Shown here one piece after another: positions 16,126-25,291 of a stretch of DNA of 34,711 nucleotides. Position 1 is the first letter of the stretch. Every line of letters starts with the position of its first letter. The notes beneath the pieces are model-generated. The model did not search any database, had not been told where the DNA came from, and saw nothing but the letters and a program-made list of their open reading frames with translations. The position numbers were made by a program, and so were the translations under genes. This DNA is from Pelagibacteraceae bacterium AG-426-P20. GTDB lineage: Bacteria; Pseudomonadota; Alphaproteobacteria; Pelagibacterales; Pelagibacteraceae. The stretch spans positions 1-34,711 of the forward strand of contig QCNX01000008.1 of NCBI GenBank assembly GCA_003210015.1, in the 5' to 3' direction.

Positions 16126-19100
16126 TGGAAAATTATAAAAAGAATTTAGAATTATTAACCAAAAATTTTGTATATTCAAAAGAAATGGAACATGATGCTT
16201 GTGGAGTCGGTTTAATTGCATCTACAGAGGGAAAAAAATCTAGAGCTATTGTTGAATATGGAATTGAAGCTTTAAAAGCAGTTTGGCACAGGGGAGCTGT
16301 TGATGCAGATGGTAAAACAGGAGATGGCGCCGGAATCCACGTTGAGATTCCAAAAGATTTTTTTATAGAAAAAATACAAGTCACAGGACACGATTATGAT
16401 AACTCTGAAATCTGCGTAGGAATGATTTTTTTACCTAGAAATGACTATTCAGCTCAAGAGAACTGTAAAACAATTGTTGAAAGTGAACTAACTAAAAATA
16501 ATTTTAGTATATATGGTTGGCGGCAAGTACCTGTGAATCCAAAAGTTTTGGGTGAAAAAGCCCTTCAAACTATGCCAGAAATTATCCAGGTTCTGTTTAA
16601 ATCTAATGATCCAAATTTATTAGATAAAAACTTAGAAAGAAAAATTTATGAAACAAGAAAAAGAATTGAAAATAAAGCTTTTGAAGCATCATTAAATAAC
16701 TTTTATATTTGTTCAATTAGCTCAAAGTCTATAATTTATAAAGGGTTATACTTAGCAGAAGCAATATCTGAATTTTTTTTAGACCTCAAAGATCGAAGAT
16801 TCGTATCACGATATGCAATTTTTCATCAAAGATTTTCAACAAATACAGCACCTAGTTGGAGTTTAGCCCAACCGTTTAGAGCTATAGCGCATAATGGTGA
16901 AATTAATACCTATAAAGGAAATAAAAACTGGATGAAAGTACATGAACAAGAAATGAGTAGTCCACTTTTTGATAATGTAGAAAATTTAAAGCCAGTAATT
17001 CAAAAAGGTGTCTCTGACTCAGCTGCTTTAGATAATGTATTTGAGTTATTAAATAAATCTGGTCAATCAGCACCATTAGCTAAATTAATGTTGGTACCTG
17101 ATGCTTGGTCAAAAAAAAATAAAACATTATCAAAAAGTCATCAACAACTATTTAATTTTTTAAATAGCACAATGGAACCTTGGGATGGGCCTGCAGCTAT
17201 TGCTGCTACAGATAATGAATGGGTTATAGCCGCAAATGATAGAAACGGTCTTAGGCCTTTAAGATATGCCATAACAAAAGATAAGATGCTTTTTGCGGGT
17301 TCAGAAACAGGAATGATAGAATTAAATGAAAAAAAAATTTTAACTAAAGGTAGATTAGGTCCTGGCGAAATAATTGGAGTTAGAATTGAAAAAGGGAAAG
17401 TATTTTCAAATAGTCAAATAAAAGATTATTTAGCTAAAGAATTTAAACATTTTAATTCTCAAATAATTGACTTAGACGAAAAATTATCAATCTCCAATGA
17501 AAAACATAATTTTGATGGAGAAAGTTTGAGGAGAAGACAATATACTTTTGGAATAAGTCTGGAAGATTTAGAACTTATTTTGCATCCAATGGCAGAAGAT
17601 GCAAAAGAAGCAACAGGTTCAATGGGCGATGACACTCCTTTGGCTGTGTTATCTGATAAGTACAGACCACTTTATCATTTTTTTAGACAAAATTTTAGTC
17701 AAGTAACAAATCCACCAATTGATTCGTTGAGGGAAAATAAAGTAATGAGTTTAAAAACAAGATTTGGAAATTTAGGTAACATTCTTGATTTTGATACTCT
17801 TACAAAAGAAAATATTTATGTTTTAAATAGTCCTATTCTCTCAAATTCACAATTTAACAAGTTTATTAATTTTTTTGGTAAAAACTCAACAGTAATTGAT
17901 TGTTCTTTTTCTCAAAATGATAATTTATCAGACTCTATTAACAGAATTCAAAAAGAGGCAGAGATTGCTGCTAGACAAGGTATCACTCAGTTAATTTTAA
18001 GCGATAAAAATCTTTCCTCTGAAAGATTACCAATGCCAATGTTATTATGTGTCGGAGCTATTAACACATTTTTAATACAAAAAAAATTAAGAGGATATGT
18101 TTCTGTCAATGTCCAATCTGGTGAAGCTTTAGATACGCATTCATTCGCTACATTAATTGGAGTAGGAGCTACAACAGTAAATCCATATCTAGCTTTTGAT
18201 AGTTTATATCAGAGACATGAAAAAAAACTTTTCGGCCAATATAGTTTTGATGAGTGTGTACAACGTTATATAAACTCAGTTAACGCTGGTTTATTAAAGA
18301 TAATGTCTAAAATGGGAATTTCCGTTTTAAGTTCTTATAGAGGTGGATGTAATTTTGAAACTGTTGGATTAAGTAGAACAGTTGTAAATGATTACTTTCC
18401 TGGAGTTACATCAAAAATTTCAGGTATTGGTTTAATTGGAATTGAAAAAAAAATAAGAGAAATTCACAAAGAAGCATTTGAAAGTACAGAAACTATATTG
18501 CCAATAGGAGGTATCTATAGATACAGGAAAAATGGAGAGACACACCAATATCAAGGAAGGCTTATTCATTTATTGCAGAGTGCTGTAGGTTCAAATTCAT
18601 ATGAGGCATATAAGAAATACGCTGAGGGTATATATAATTTACCACCAATTAATTTAAGAGATTTGGTTGATTTTAGAAAAAAGAAACTAGGCCCATCGAT
18701 AGAAATATCTGAGGTTGAGCCAATAGAAAAAATATTAAAAAGATTTGGGAGTGGAAGTATGTCTCACGGAGCTTTATCTAAAGAAGCTCATGAAACATTA
18801 GCAATTGGGATGAATAGAATTAAAGGAGCTTCTTGCAGTGGTGAAGGTGGTGAGGATGCAGATAGATTTAAAATTATGGATAGTGGCGATAGTGCGAATT
18901 CTAGAGTTAAACAAATTGCTTCAGCTAGATTTGGTGTGACTGTAAATTATTTAAATAATTGTAATGAAATAGAAATTAAAATGGCCCAGGGCGCAAAACC
19001 AGGGGAAGGTGGTCAGCTTCCAGGGTTTAAAGTAACAAAAGAAATTGCAAGATTAAGACACTCTACCCCAGGAGTAACATTAATCTCTCCACCACCACAT

Positions 19101-20630
19101 CATGATATTTATTCAATAGAGGACTTAGCTCAACTAATTTATGATTTAAAACAGATAAATCCAAAAGCAAGAGTTGGAGTTAAATTGGTTGCTTCATCTG
19201 GTATTGGAACTATTGCTGCAGGTGTAGCTAAAGCAAAAGCAGACATTATTTTAATTTCAGGTCATAATGGAGGAACAGGGGCAACACCTCAAACAAGTGT
19301 TAAATATGTAGGAATACCTTGGGAGATGGGCCTAACCGAGGCTAATCAAGTTTTAACATTAAACAATTTAAGGCACAAAGTTACTTTAAGAACTGATGGT
19401 GGTATTAAAACTGGTAAGGATGTTGTAATTGCTGCAATGATGGGTGCAGAAGAATATGGAGTTGCTACAACTGCTTTGGTAGCGATGGGATGTATAATGG
19501 TACGACAATGTCATTCAAATACTTGCCCAGTAGGTGTTTGCACTCAAGATAAAAAATTAAGAGAAAAATTTACTGGCACTCCAGATAAAATTGTAAATTT
19601 ATTTACTTTTATAGCATCAGAGGTAAGAGAAATTTTAGCTGAATTAGGATTTAAATCATTAAATGATATTATTGGAAGAACTGATTTACTGATGCAAGTC
19701 AATAAAGCTTCACCAAATTTAGATGACCTAGATTTAAATCCTTTATTTGTTCAGGCCGATCCAGGCAATAATAAAAGATACTGTGAGACTCAAGAGATAA
19801 CTAAAGTACCAGAAACATTGGATCAAGAAATTTGGCCAGAAATAGAAAAATCTTTAGATAATTCAGAAAAAGTTGATAAAGAAGTTATTATTAAAAATAC
19901 GAATAGAGCAGTAGGAACAAGAATATCTCATCATCTTTATAAAAAGTATGGTTATGAAAAATTAGAAAATGACTTTCTTACTTTAAATTTTAAAGGTTCC
20001 GCAGGTCAGTCTTTTGGTGCTTTTTCTGCCAAAGGTTTAAAACTGAATCTCAAAGGAGATGCTAATGATTATGTTGGTAAAGGATTATCTGGAGCTATAA
20101 TTTCAATTAAACTTTCAGATGAAAGCAATCTAGTTTCAAATGAAAATACAATTATTGGAAATACAGTTCTTTACGGAGCCACTTCTGGCAAGCTTTTTGC
20201 TGCAGGACAAGCTGGTGATAGATTTGCTGTAAGAAACTCTGGTGCAACGACAGTTGTTGAGGGATGTGATTCAAATGGTTGTGAATATATGACTGGTGGG
20301 ACAGTTATAATTCTTGGTGAGGTTGGAGATAATTTTGCAGCTGGTATGACGGGAGGCATGGCATTTATCTATGATAAATCAAAAGAATTTGAAAAAAAAG
20401 TAAACCCAGAGTCAGTTGTTTGGCAGACTGTAGAAACAGAATATTGGATTAACTTTTTAAAAAAGCTAGTTTCAGAGCACGCACATGAGACAAATTCTAA
20501 AGTATCAAAAATTATAATTTCTAATTTTGATCAGGAGATTAAAAATTTCATTCAAGTTTGTCCAAAAGAGATGATTAATAAACTTCAAAATCCTATAACA
20601 CTCAAATCTAAAGAAAAAAAAGTTAGCTAA
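16125..20630 (+). CDS. gltB: Glutamate synthase (NADPH) large subunit
   Basis: 1501-aa enzyme making two glutamates from glutamine and 2-oxoglutarate, the GOGAT step of ammonia assimilation. Domains: class II glutamine amidotransferase with the nucleophile Cys26 in MEHDACGVGLIAS, preceded by a short propeptide; a central domain; the FMN/synthase domain (GSGSMSHGALSKEAHE, GEGGEDADRFK, ISGHNGGTGATPQTSVKY); the 3Fe-4S cysteines C1123, C1129, C1134 in CIMVRQCHSNTCPVGVC; and the C-terminal beta-helix with Gly-rich repeats. Length is normal. The ATG overlaps the gltD stop, so translation is coupled and the gltD frameshift could lower gltB expression. The 3' end overlaps a convergent hydrolase gene by 8 bp. 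Confidence 0.97.
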   Translation: MENYKKNLELLTKNFVYSKEMEHDACGVGLIASTEGKKSRAIVEYGIEALKAVWHRGAVDADGKTGDGAGIHVEIPKDFFIEKIQVTGHDYDNSEICVGMIFLPRNDYSAQENCKTIVESELTKNNFSIYGWRQVPVNPKVLGEKALQTMPEIIQVLFKSNDPNLLDKNLERKIYETRKRIENKAFEASLNNFYICSISSKSIIYKGLYLAEAISEFFLDLKDRRFVSRYAIFHQRFSTNTAPSWSLAQPFRAIAHNGEINTYKGNKNWMKVHEQEMSSPLFDNVENLKPVIQKGVSDSAALDNVFELLNKSGQSAPLAKLMLVPDAWSKKNKTLSKSHQQLFNFLNSTMEPWDGPAAIAATDNEWVIAANDRNGLRPLRYAITKDKMLFAGSETGMIELNEKKILTKGRLGPGEIIGVRIEKGKVFSNSQIKDYLAKEFKHFNSQIIDLDEKLSISNEKHNFDGESLRRRQYTFGISLEDLELILHPMAEDAKEATGSMGDDTPLAVLSDKYRPLYHFFRQNFSQVTNPPIDSLRENKVMSLKTRFGNLGNILDFDTLTKENIYVLNSPILSNSQFNKFINFFGKNSTVIDCSFSQNDNLSDSINRIQKEAEIAARQGITQLILSDKNLSSERLPMPMLLCVGAINTFLIQKKLRGYVSVNVQSGEALDTHSFATLIGVGATTVNPYLAFDSLYQRHEKKLFGQYSFDECVQRYINSVNAGLLKIMSKMGISVLSSYRGGCNFETVGLSRTVVNDYFPGVTSKISGIGLIGIEKKIREIHKEAFESTETILPIGGIYRYRKNGETHQYQGRLIHLLQSAVGSNSYEAYKKYAEGIYNLPPINLRDLVDFRKKKLGPSIEISEVEPIEKILKRFGSGSMSHGALSKEAHETLAIGMNRIKGASCSGEGGEDADRFKIMDSGDSANSRVKQIASARFGVTVNYLNNCNEIEIKMAQGAKPGEGGQLPGFKVTKEIARLRHSTPGVTLISPPPHHDIYSIEDLAQLIYDLKQINPKARVGVKLVASSGIGTIAAGVAKAKADIILISGHNGGTGATPQTSVKYVGIPWEMGLTEANQVLTLNNLRHKVTLRTDGGIKTGKDVVIAAMMGAEEYGVATTALVAMGCIMVRQCHSNTCPVGVCTQDKKLREKFTGTPDKIVNLFTFIASEVREILAELGFKSLNDIIGRTDLLMQVNKASPNLDDLDLNPLFVQADPGNNKRYCETQEITKVPETLDQEIWPEIEKSLDNSEKVDKEVIIKNTNRAVGTRISHHLYKKYGYEKLENDFLTLNFKGSAGQSFGAFSAKGLKLNLKGDANDYVGKGLSGAIISIKLSDESNLVSNENTIIGNTVLYGATSGKLFAAGQAGDRFAVRNSGATTVVEGCDSNGCEYMTGGTVIILGEVGDNFAAGMTGGMAFIYDKSKEFEKKVNPESVVWQTVETEYWINFLKKLVSEHAHETNSKVSKIIISNFDQEIKNFIQVCPKEMINKLQNPITLKSKEKKVS

Positions 20631-21369
20631 TAATTAATCTTAATTCTTTTTTTAATAATTTAAGCCATTTTGATGAAGATAAACTATGATCTCCGTTTTT
20701 CACTATTAATAATTTTTTTTTTGCATTGATAAACATTTTTAAAACTTTTCTTGAATATTTTACTGGTACAGATTTATCTTTACTTCCATGTATCATAGTT
20801 ACATTTAAATTTTGATATATTTTTTTATTAAGAACTTTGTTTGTTCTTCCATCTTTAATTAATTGTAAAGTTATTGGATATTCATAATCACCATGTTTCA
20901 AATAAATTATTCCATTTTTTTTTATTTCATTTTTCATTTTTTTTGAAAATTTTTTCCACATTAAGTTTTCTAAAAATTCGGGAGCAGAACCTACTCCTAA
21001 AAAACCTATTATTTGTTTTTTAAAATATCTAAATTGATTTAATGCAATCCACGCACCCATACTTGAGCCAATCAAAATAATTCTGTTTTTTTTTACTATT
21101 TTTTTAATTAATAATTTTGTTTCTCTAGTCCATTTTGAAATATTTCCACTAGTGAAATTACCAGATGATTTGCCATGACCTGAATATTCCAGTGCGAGGA
21201 AGCCAAGTCTGTTTTTTTTTGCAAAATTTAAAAAGGCTTTAGGTTTTTTTCCCTCTAAATCAGACATGAAACCGTGTAAAAAAACAATGTGGTTACTATT
21301 TTTTTGATTATGTTTTAAATACCTTATCTTTTTGGAGTTAGTAATTTTTATATAATTGAAATTAGTCAT
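20623..21369 (-). CDS. Alpha/beta hydrolase (ABHD10-like)
   Basis: 248-aa soluble serine hydrolase. The N-terminal part reads VFLHGFMSDLEGKKPKAFLN and LALEYSGHGKSSGNF, which resembles mitochondrial ABHD10 and its alphaproteobacterial relatives. The nucleophile elbow is GSSMG (Ser103), an Asp candidate lies in HGSKDKSVP, and the catalytic His in NGDHSLSSS near the C-terminus. ABHD10 proteins are described as acyl-protein thioesterases or acyl-glucuronide esterases; the bacterial substrate is not known. It is a single gene, convergent with gltB (8-bp overlap) and divergent from the glycosyltransferase gene with only 42 bp between the starts, where a shared palindromic -10 element lies. Confidence 0.85.
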   Translation of the reverse strand: MTNFNYIKITNSKKIRYLKHNQKNSNHIVFLHGFMSDLEGKKPKAFLNFAKKNRLGFLALEYSGHGKSSGNFTSGNISKWTRETKLLIKKIVKKNRIILIGSSMGAWIALNQFRYFKKQIIGFLGVGSAPEFLENLMWKKFSKKMKNEIKKNGIIYLKHGDYEYPITLQLIKDGRTNKVLNKKIYQNLNVTMIHGSKDKSVPVKYSRKVLKMFINAKKKLLIVKNGDHSLSSSKWLKLLKKELRLIIS

Positions 21370-21393
21370 AAAAGTTTATTAGTTAACCCTATT

Positions 21394-21403
21394 ATTATAT
21401 AAT
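21394..21403. promoter_or_regulatory. Palindromic -10 element shared by divergent genes
   Basis: ATTATATAAT is its own reverse complement and gives a consensus TATAAT on each strand. Rightward initiation would fall near 21410, about 2 nt before the glycosyltransferase ATG (almost leaderless); leftward initiation near 21387 would give an 18-nt leader for the hydrolase. Neither side has a strong -35. Confidence 0.5.
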
Positions 21404-21411
21404 CTTATCAA

Positions 21412-22566
21412 ATGTCATCTAATATTAAAGTTTTACAAGTAATACCAAAATTAGGCTTTGGTGGAGCTGAAACTGGTTGTTATGACATTGCACATTATCT
21501 TCCAGAGAATAACTGTAAATCATTCATAGTAACTAGTGGTGGAGAACTGACAAAATTTATTAATAAAGAAAAAGTTAAATTAATTAGATTGCCCGTGCAT
21601 AGCAAAAATCCAATATTGATATTTTTCAATTCAATTTTTTTAATTGGTATAATATTATTTTTTGATATCTCCATAGTACATGCTAGAAGTCGAGCACCAG
21701 CCTGGTCATGCTTGTTTGCTACAAAACTTACAGGAAGAAAATTTGTTACCACATTTCACGGTACTTATAATTTTAGTGGAAAAATAAAAAAATTATATAA
21801 TTCTATAATGGTAAGATCAGATTTAATAATTGCAGGATCAAATTTTATTTTTTCTCATATAAAAGAAAATTATTCAGAATTTTTAGGACTTAAAAAAAAA
21901 TTTCTTGTAATATTTAGAGGAATAAACGTAGATTATTTTGACCAATCTACAAAATTAGATTCTGATGAAAAAAAAATTTTGAAAAAATGGGAAATAGATA
22001 AAGAAAAAAAAATTATTTTGGTGCCAGGAAGACTCACAAATTGGAAAGGTCAACTTTTACTTATTGAAGCAATTAATTTAGTTAAAATTGAATTGGGATA
22101 CGAAGCTTTTAATGTGGTAATATTAGGAAGCGAACAAGGAAGAGATTTATACAAAAAAAAATTAATTCGTTTGACCGAGCAGTATCGTTTAACAAATCAA
22201 ATAAAATTTATAGATCATTGTGATGATATGGCTTTAGCTTATAAAGTTTCAGATATTGTTATTTCACCCTCGATAGAACCAGAGGCATTTGGTAGAGTTT
22301 CAGTAGAAGCCCAATCAATGGAAAAACTAATAATTGCTAGCAACATAGGTGGATCTAATGAAACAATCATTAATGAAAAAACTGGCTTTTTGTTTGAAGC
22401 TGGTAATGCGAATGATTTAAGTAAAAAAATTATTAGAGCAATAACAATGGATGAGATGTCCCTTCAATTAATGGGCAAAGAAGGAAGAAAAAACGTAATT
22501 AAAAAATTTAATGTTGAAAAAATGTGTTTTTCTACTTATTCAGAGTATAAAAGACTACTAAATTAA
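21412..22566 (+). CDS. GT4-family glycosyltransferase
   Basis: 384-aa GT-B fold glycosyltransferase. The N-terminal Rossmann domain opens with VLQVIPKLGFGGAETGCYDI, a frequent GT4 opening, with HARSRAPAWS following; the C-terminal nucleotide-sugar domain has VPGRLTNWKGQLLLIEAI and the family motif EPEAFGRVSVEAQSMEKLII (E-x7-E), followed by GGSNETI. It probably adds a sugar in lipopolysaccharide or another surface glycan, with donor and acceptor unknown. The stop is followed without a single base by the thrS ATG, so the gene heads a translation operon. Its start lies about 2 nt from a predicted transcription start. An in-frame A9 tract lies near 21968. Confidence 0.9.
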   Translation: MSSNIKVLQVIPKLGFGGAETGCYDIAHYLPENNCKSFIVTSGGELTKFINKEKVKLIRLPVHSKNPILIFFNSIFLIGIILFFDISIVHARSRAPAWSCLFATKLTGRKFVTTFHGTYNFSGKIKKLYNSIMVRSDLIIAGSNFIFSHIKENYSEFLGLKKKFLVIFRGINVDYFDQSTKLDSDEKKILKKWEIDKEKKIILVPGRLTNWKGQLLLIEAINLVKIELGYEAFNVVILGSEQGRDLYKKKLIRLTEQYRLTNQIKFIDHCDDMALAYKVSDIVISPSIEPEAFGRVSVEAQSMEKLIIASNIGGSNETIINEKTGFLFEAGNANDLSKKIIRAITMDEMSLQLMGKEGRKNVIKKFNVEKMCFSTYSEYKRLLN

Positions 22567-24483
22567 ATGCCTATAATTACCTTACCAGATGGAAACAATT
22601 TAGAATTTCCAAAAAAAGTTACAGGATTGGAAGTAGCTGAAAAAATAAGCAAATCTCTGGCTAAACAAGCATTAATAATGAGTGTTAATGGAGAATTAAA
22701 GGATTTGTATTATCCCATTGATAAAGATAGCTCTGTAAAAATTTTTACTGCTAAAGATCCTGAAGGACTTGATGCAATTAGACATGATACAACACATATA
22801 ATGGCGATGGCTGTTCAAGAATTATTTCCAGGAACGAAACTAGCCATTGGTCCAGCGATTAAAGATGGATTTTATTATGATTTTTATCGAGAAGAACCTT
22901 TTACCCCAAAAGATCTTGAAAAAATTGAAATTAAAATGAAAGAAATAATAGAAAAAGATGAAAAAACTAGAAGAGAAGTTTGGGAGAGAGAAGAAACAAA
23001 AAAACATTATTCTAAGCTAGGAGAAAAATATAAAGTTGAACTTGTTGATATGATTCCTAAAGATAATGAAGTTTCTATTTATTATCATGGTGATTGGTAC
23101 GATCTTTGTAGAGGTCCTCACTTATTATCAACTGGAAGAATTGGTAAGCATTTTAAATTAACAAAAGTAGCAGGGGCTTATTGGCGTGGAGACTCTAAAA
23201 ATGAGATGCTTCAAAGAATATATGGCACTGGTTGGGCTTCACAAAAGGATCTAGATAATTATCTAAAGAGGATAGAAGAGGCAGAAAAAAGAGATCATAG
23301 AAAACTCGGTAAAGAAATGGATTTATTTCATTTTAGAGAGGAAAGTCCAGGATCAGTTTTTTGGCATGAGAAAGGTTGGGCCCTATTTCAAAAATTAATT
23401 AATTATATGAGGAGTAGGCAAGATGCAGCTGGTTACAAAGAGGTAAATACTCCAGAGATATTAGACAGACAATTATGGGAAAAATCAGGGCATTGGGAAA
23501 AATATGGAGAAAATATGTATACCTCAGAAACACCTGACGAAAAAGTCTTTGCAATCAAACCAATGAATTGTCCTGGACATATTCAAGTATTTAATCAGGG
23601 TTTAAAAAGTTATCGTGATTTACCTTTGCGAATTACAGAATTTGGAAAAGTACATCGTTATGAACCATCTGGAGCTTTACACGGTTTATTAAGAGTAAGA
23701 GCATTTACTCAAGATGATGCTCATATATTTTGTTCTGAGGATCAAATTACAAGTGAATGTTTAGAGGTAACTAATTTAATTTTAGATATTTATAAAGATT
23801 TAGGTTTTGAAAATGTAATTCTTAAATATGCAGATAGACCAGAGGTACGAGTTGGGGAAGATGAAGTTTGGGATAAAGCAGAAGCTTCTTTACTTGAAGC
23901 AGTAAAAGCATCTAAGCTTGAATATAGTATTAATAAAGGTGAAGGTGCATTTTACGGTCCAAAAATTGAATTTGTTTTAAGAGATGCAATTGGAAGAGAT
24001 TGGCAGTGTGGAACTTTACAAGTTGATTTAAATCTACCTGGAAGATTAGATGCCTCTTATGTAGATAAAGATGGGACAAAAAAAGTACCTGTTATGTTGC
24101 ATAGAGCTTTATTTGGTTCTCTGGAAAGATTTATTGGAATTCTTATAGAAAACTATGCAGGCAAGTTTCCCTTCTGGATCTCTCCTTTACAGACGATGGT
24201 AATACCTATTTCAGAAGAATTTAATGATTATGCAAATAAAGTATCTAAAAAAATTAAAAGTGCAGGTATTAGTTCTGCTGTAGATTTAAAAAATAATAAT
24301 TTAAATTACAAAATAAGAGATCATTCATTAGCAAAAATCCCTATTTTATTAATTTGTGGTAAAAAAGAAGTTGACAGCAACTCAGTAACGATTAGAAGGT
24401 TGGATTCTAATAAACAAGAAAATATGGACTTAAATTTATTTTTAAAAAAATTCTCTGCTTTAAACAAAGCATCTTCAAACTAA
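22567..24483 (+). CDS. thrS: Threonyl-tRNA synthetase
   Basis: 638-aa class II synthetase charging tRNA-Thr. Domains: TGS (1-61, ITLPDGNNLEFPKKVTGLEV), the editing domain with HDTTHIMAM (HxxxH) and YDLCRGPH, the class II core with motif 2 (FGKVHRYEPSGALHGLLRVR), the zinc-site MNCPGH, and motif 3 around MLHRALFGSLERFIGIL, then the anticodon-binding domain from about 540. Length and domain order are as in E. coli. It starts at the base after the glycosyltransferase stop and ends directly before the infC GTG; no leader or tRNA-like operator is possible in the usual place, so E. coli-style thrS autocontrol is unlikely here. Confidence 0.97.
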   Translation: MPIITLPDGNNLEFPKKVTGLEVAEKISKSLAKQALIMSVNGELKDLYYPIDKDSSVKIFTAKDPEGLDAIRHDTTHIMAMAVQELFPGTKLAIGPAIKDGFYYDFYREEPFTPKDLEKIEIKMKEIIEKDEKTRREVWEREETKKHYSKLGEKYKVELVDMIPKDNEVSIYYHGDWYDLCRGPHLLSTGRIGKHFKLTKVAGAYWRGDSKNEMLQRIYGTGWASQKDLDNYLKRIEEAEKRDHRKLGKEMDLFHFREESPGSVFWHEKGWALFQKLINYMRSRQDAAGYKEVNTPEILDRQLWEKSGHWEKYGENMYTSETPDEKVFAIKPMNCPGHIQVFNQGLKSYRDLPLRITEFGKVHRYEPSGALHGLLRVRAFTQDDAHIFCSEDQITSECLEVTNLILDIYKDLGFENVILKYADRPEVRVGEDEVWDKAEASLLEAVKASKLEYSINKGEGAFYGPKIEFVLRDAIGRDWQCGTLQVDLNLPGRLDASYVDKDGTKKVPVMLHRALFGSLERFIGILIENYAGKFPFWISPLQTMVIPISEEFNDYANKVSKKIKSAGISSAVDLKNNNLNYKIRDHSLAKIPILLICGKKEVDSNSVTIRRLDSNKQENMDLNLFLKKFSALNKASSN

Positions 24484-25029
24484 GTGGCAGATTTTAAACA
24501 AAATTACTTTCAGAGAAGAACCAAGGATCGAGGTCCTAGATCAAATAATAGAATCTCTTCACCTGAAGTTCAAGTTATAGCAAGTGATGGAGAAAACTTA
24601 GGTACTCTCAATACGAATGAAGCTATATCGATGGCGAAAAATCAAGGATTAGATTTAATTGAAATAGCAGCAAACGCAAGTCCACCAGTTTGCAAAATAA
24701 TGGATATGGGAAAATTCAAATATGATGCACAAAAAAAAGCAAACCTTGCCAAAAAAAAACAAAAAATTGTTGCCTTAAAAGAAATTAAAATGAGACCAGT
24801 TACAGAAACTCACGATTATGAATTTAAAGTTAAAAATGCCAAAAAATTTATTTCAAAGGGAGATAAAGTAAAATTTACAATTAGATTTAAGGGGCGGGAG
24901 CTACAACATTCTCATCTAGGAAATGAATTAATGGGTAAAATTAAAGAGGACATGAAGGAAGTTGGAAAGGTAGAATTACATCCCAAGTTTGATGGTAAGC
25001 AAATGATAATGGTTATTCAGCCAATATAA
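24484..25029 (+). CDS. infC: Translation initiation factor IF-3
   Basis: 181-aa factor that binds the 30S subunit and monitors initiator tRNA and start codon. The N-domain (RRTKDRGPRSNNRISSPEVQ) and the C-domain (KEIKMRPVTETHDYEFKVKN, IRFKGRELQHSHLG) are both clear. The start is GTG, the base after the thrS TAA, with no room for an independent Shine-Dalgarno outside thrS. E. coli infC uses the rare AUU for feedback by IF-3; a GTG start is weaker discrimination, so similar feedback cannot be assumed. Part of the thrS-infC-rpmI-rplT-pheST order conserved across many bacteria. Confidence 0.96.
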   Translation: MADFKQNYFQRRTKDRGPRSNNRISSPEVQVIASDGENLGTLNTNEAISMAKNQGLDLIEIAANASPPVCKIMDMGKFKYDAQKKANLAKKKQKIVALKEIKMRPVTETHDYEFKVKNAKKFISKGDKVKFTIRFKGRELQHSHLGNELMGKIKEDMKEVGKVELHPKFDGKQMIMVIQPI

Positions 25030-25042
25030 GCCTTAATTAAGG

Positions 25043-25071
25043 TTGTAAATTTAAATCATTCTTTGTATAAC
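25043..25071 (+). promoter_or_regulatory. Candidate internal promoter before rpmI
   Basis: TTGTAA, a 17-bp spacer and TATAAC match consensus at 4 and 5 of 6 positions. The start site would be about 25078, some 6 nt from the rpmI ATG, making a nearly leaderless transcript. The same 54-bp gap begins with the palindrome CCTTAATTAAGG. Plausible but unproven in AT-rich DNA. Confidence 0.4.
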
Positions 25072-25083
25072 CTCGCAGAAATT

Positions 25084-25290
25084 ATGCCAAAACTTAAAAC
25101 TAAAAGCTCAGCTAAAAAAAGATTTAAAATTTCAGCTAAAGGCAAAGTGATGACTGCTCAAGCTGGTAAAAGACATGGTATGATTAAAAGAACAAATTCA
25201 CAAATCAGAAAATTAAGAGGTACTACTGCGATGTCAAAACAAGATGGAAAAATTGTTAAATCGTATATGCCTTACAGTCTAAGAGGATAA
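25084..25290 (+). CDS. rpmI: 50S ribosomal protein L35
   Basis: 68-aa basic ribosomal protein. The family opening [20 protein letters not shown] is clear, as is the [17 protein letters not shown] segment. The ORF-track entry begins at a TTG at 25063, seven codons upstream; I choose the ATG at 25084 because L35 proteins start MPK(L/M)KT and because the usual length is about 65 residues. It lies one base before the rplT ATG, so the two are co-translated, as expected for partners in the large subunit. Identity is secure. Confidence 0.96.
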   Translation: MPKLKTKSSAKKRFKISAKGKVMTAQAGKRHGMIKRTNSQIRKLRGTTAMSKQDGKIVKSYMPYSLRG

Positions 25291-25291
25291 A

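Noticed and set aside
25031-25042. CCTTAATTAAGG palindrome after infC
   Set aside because: Short palindrome without loop or T-tract; not enough to call a terminator or operator.
25063-25083. TTG start for rpmI seven codons upstream
   Set aside because: L35 proteins begin MPKxKT, and the upstream seven residues overlap a probable -10 element; the ATG at 25084 is preferred.
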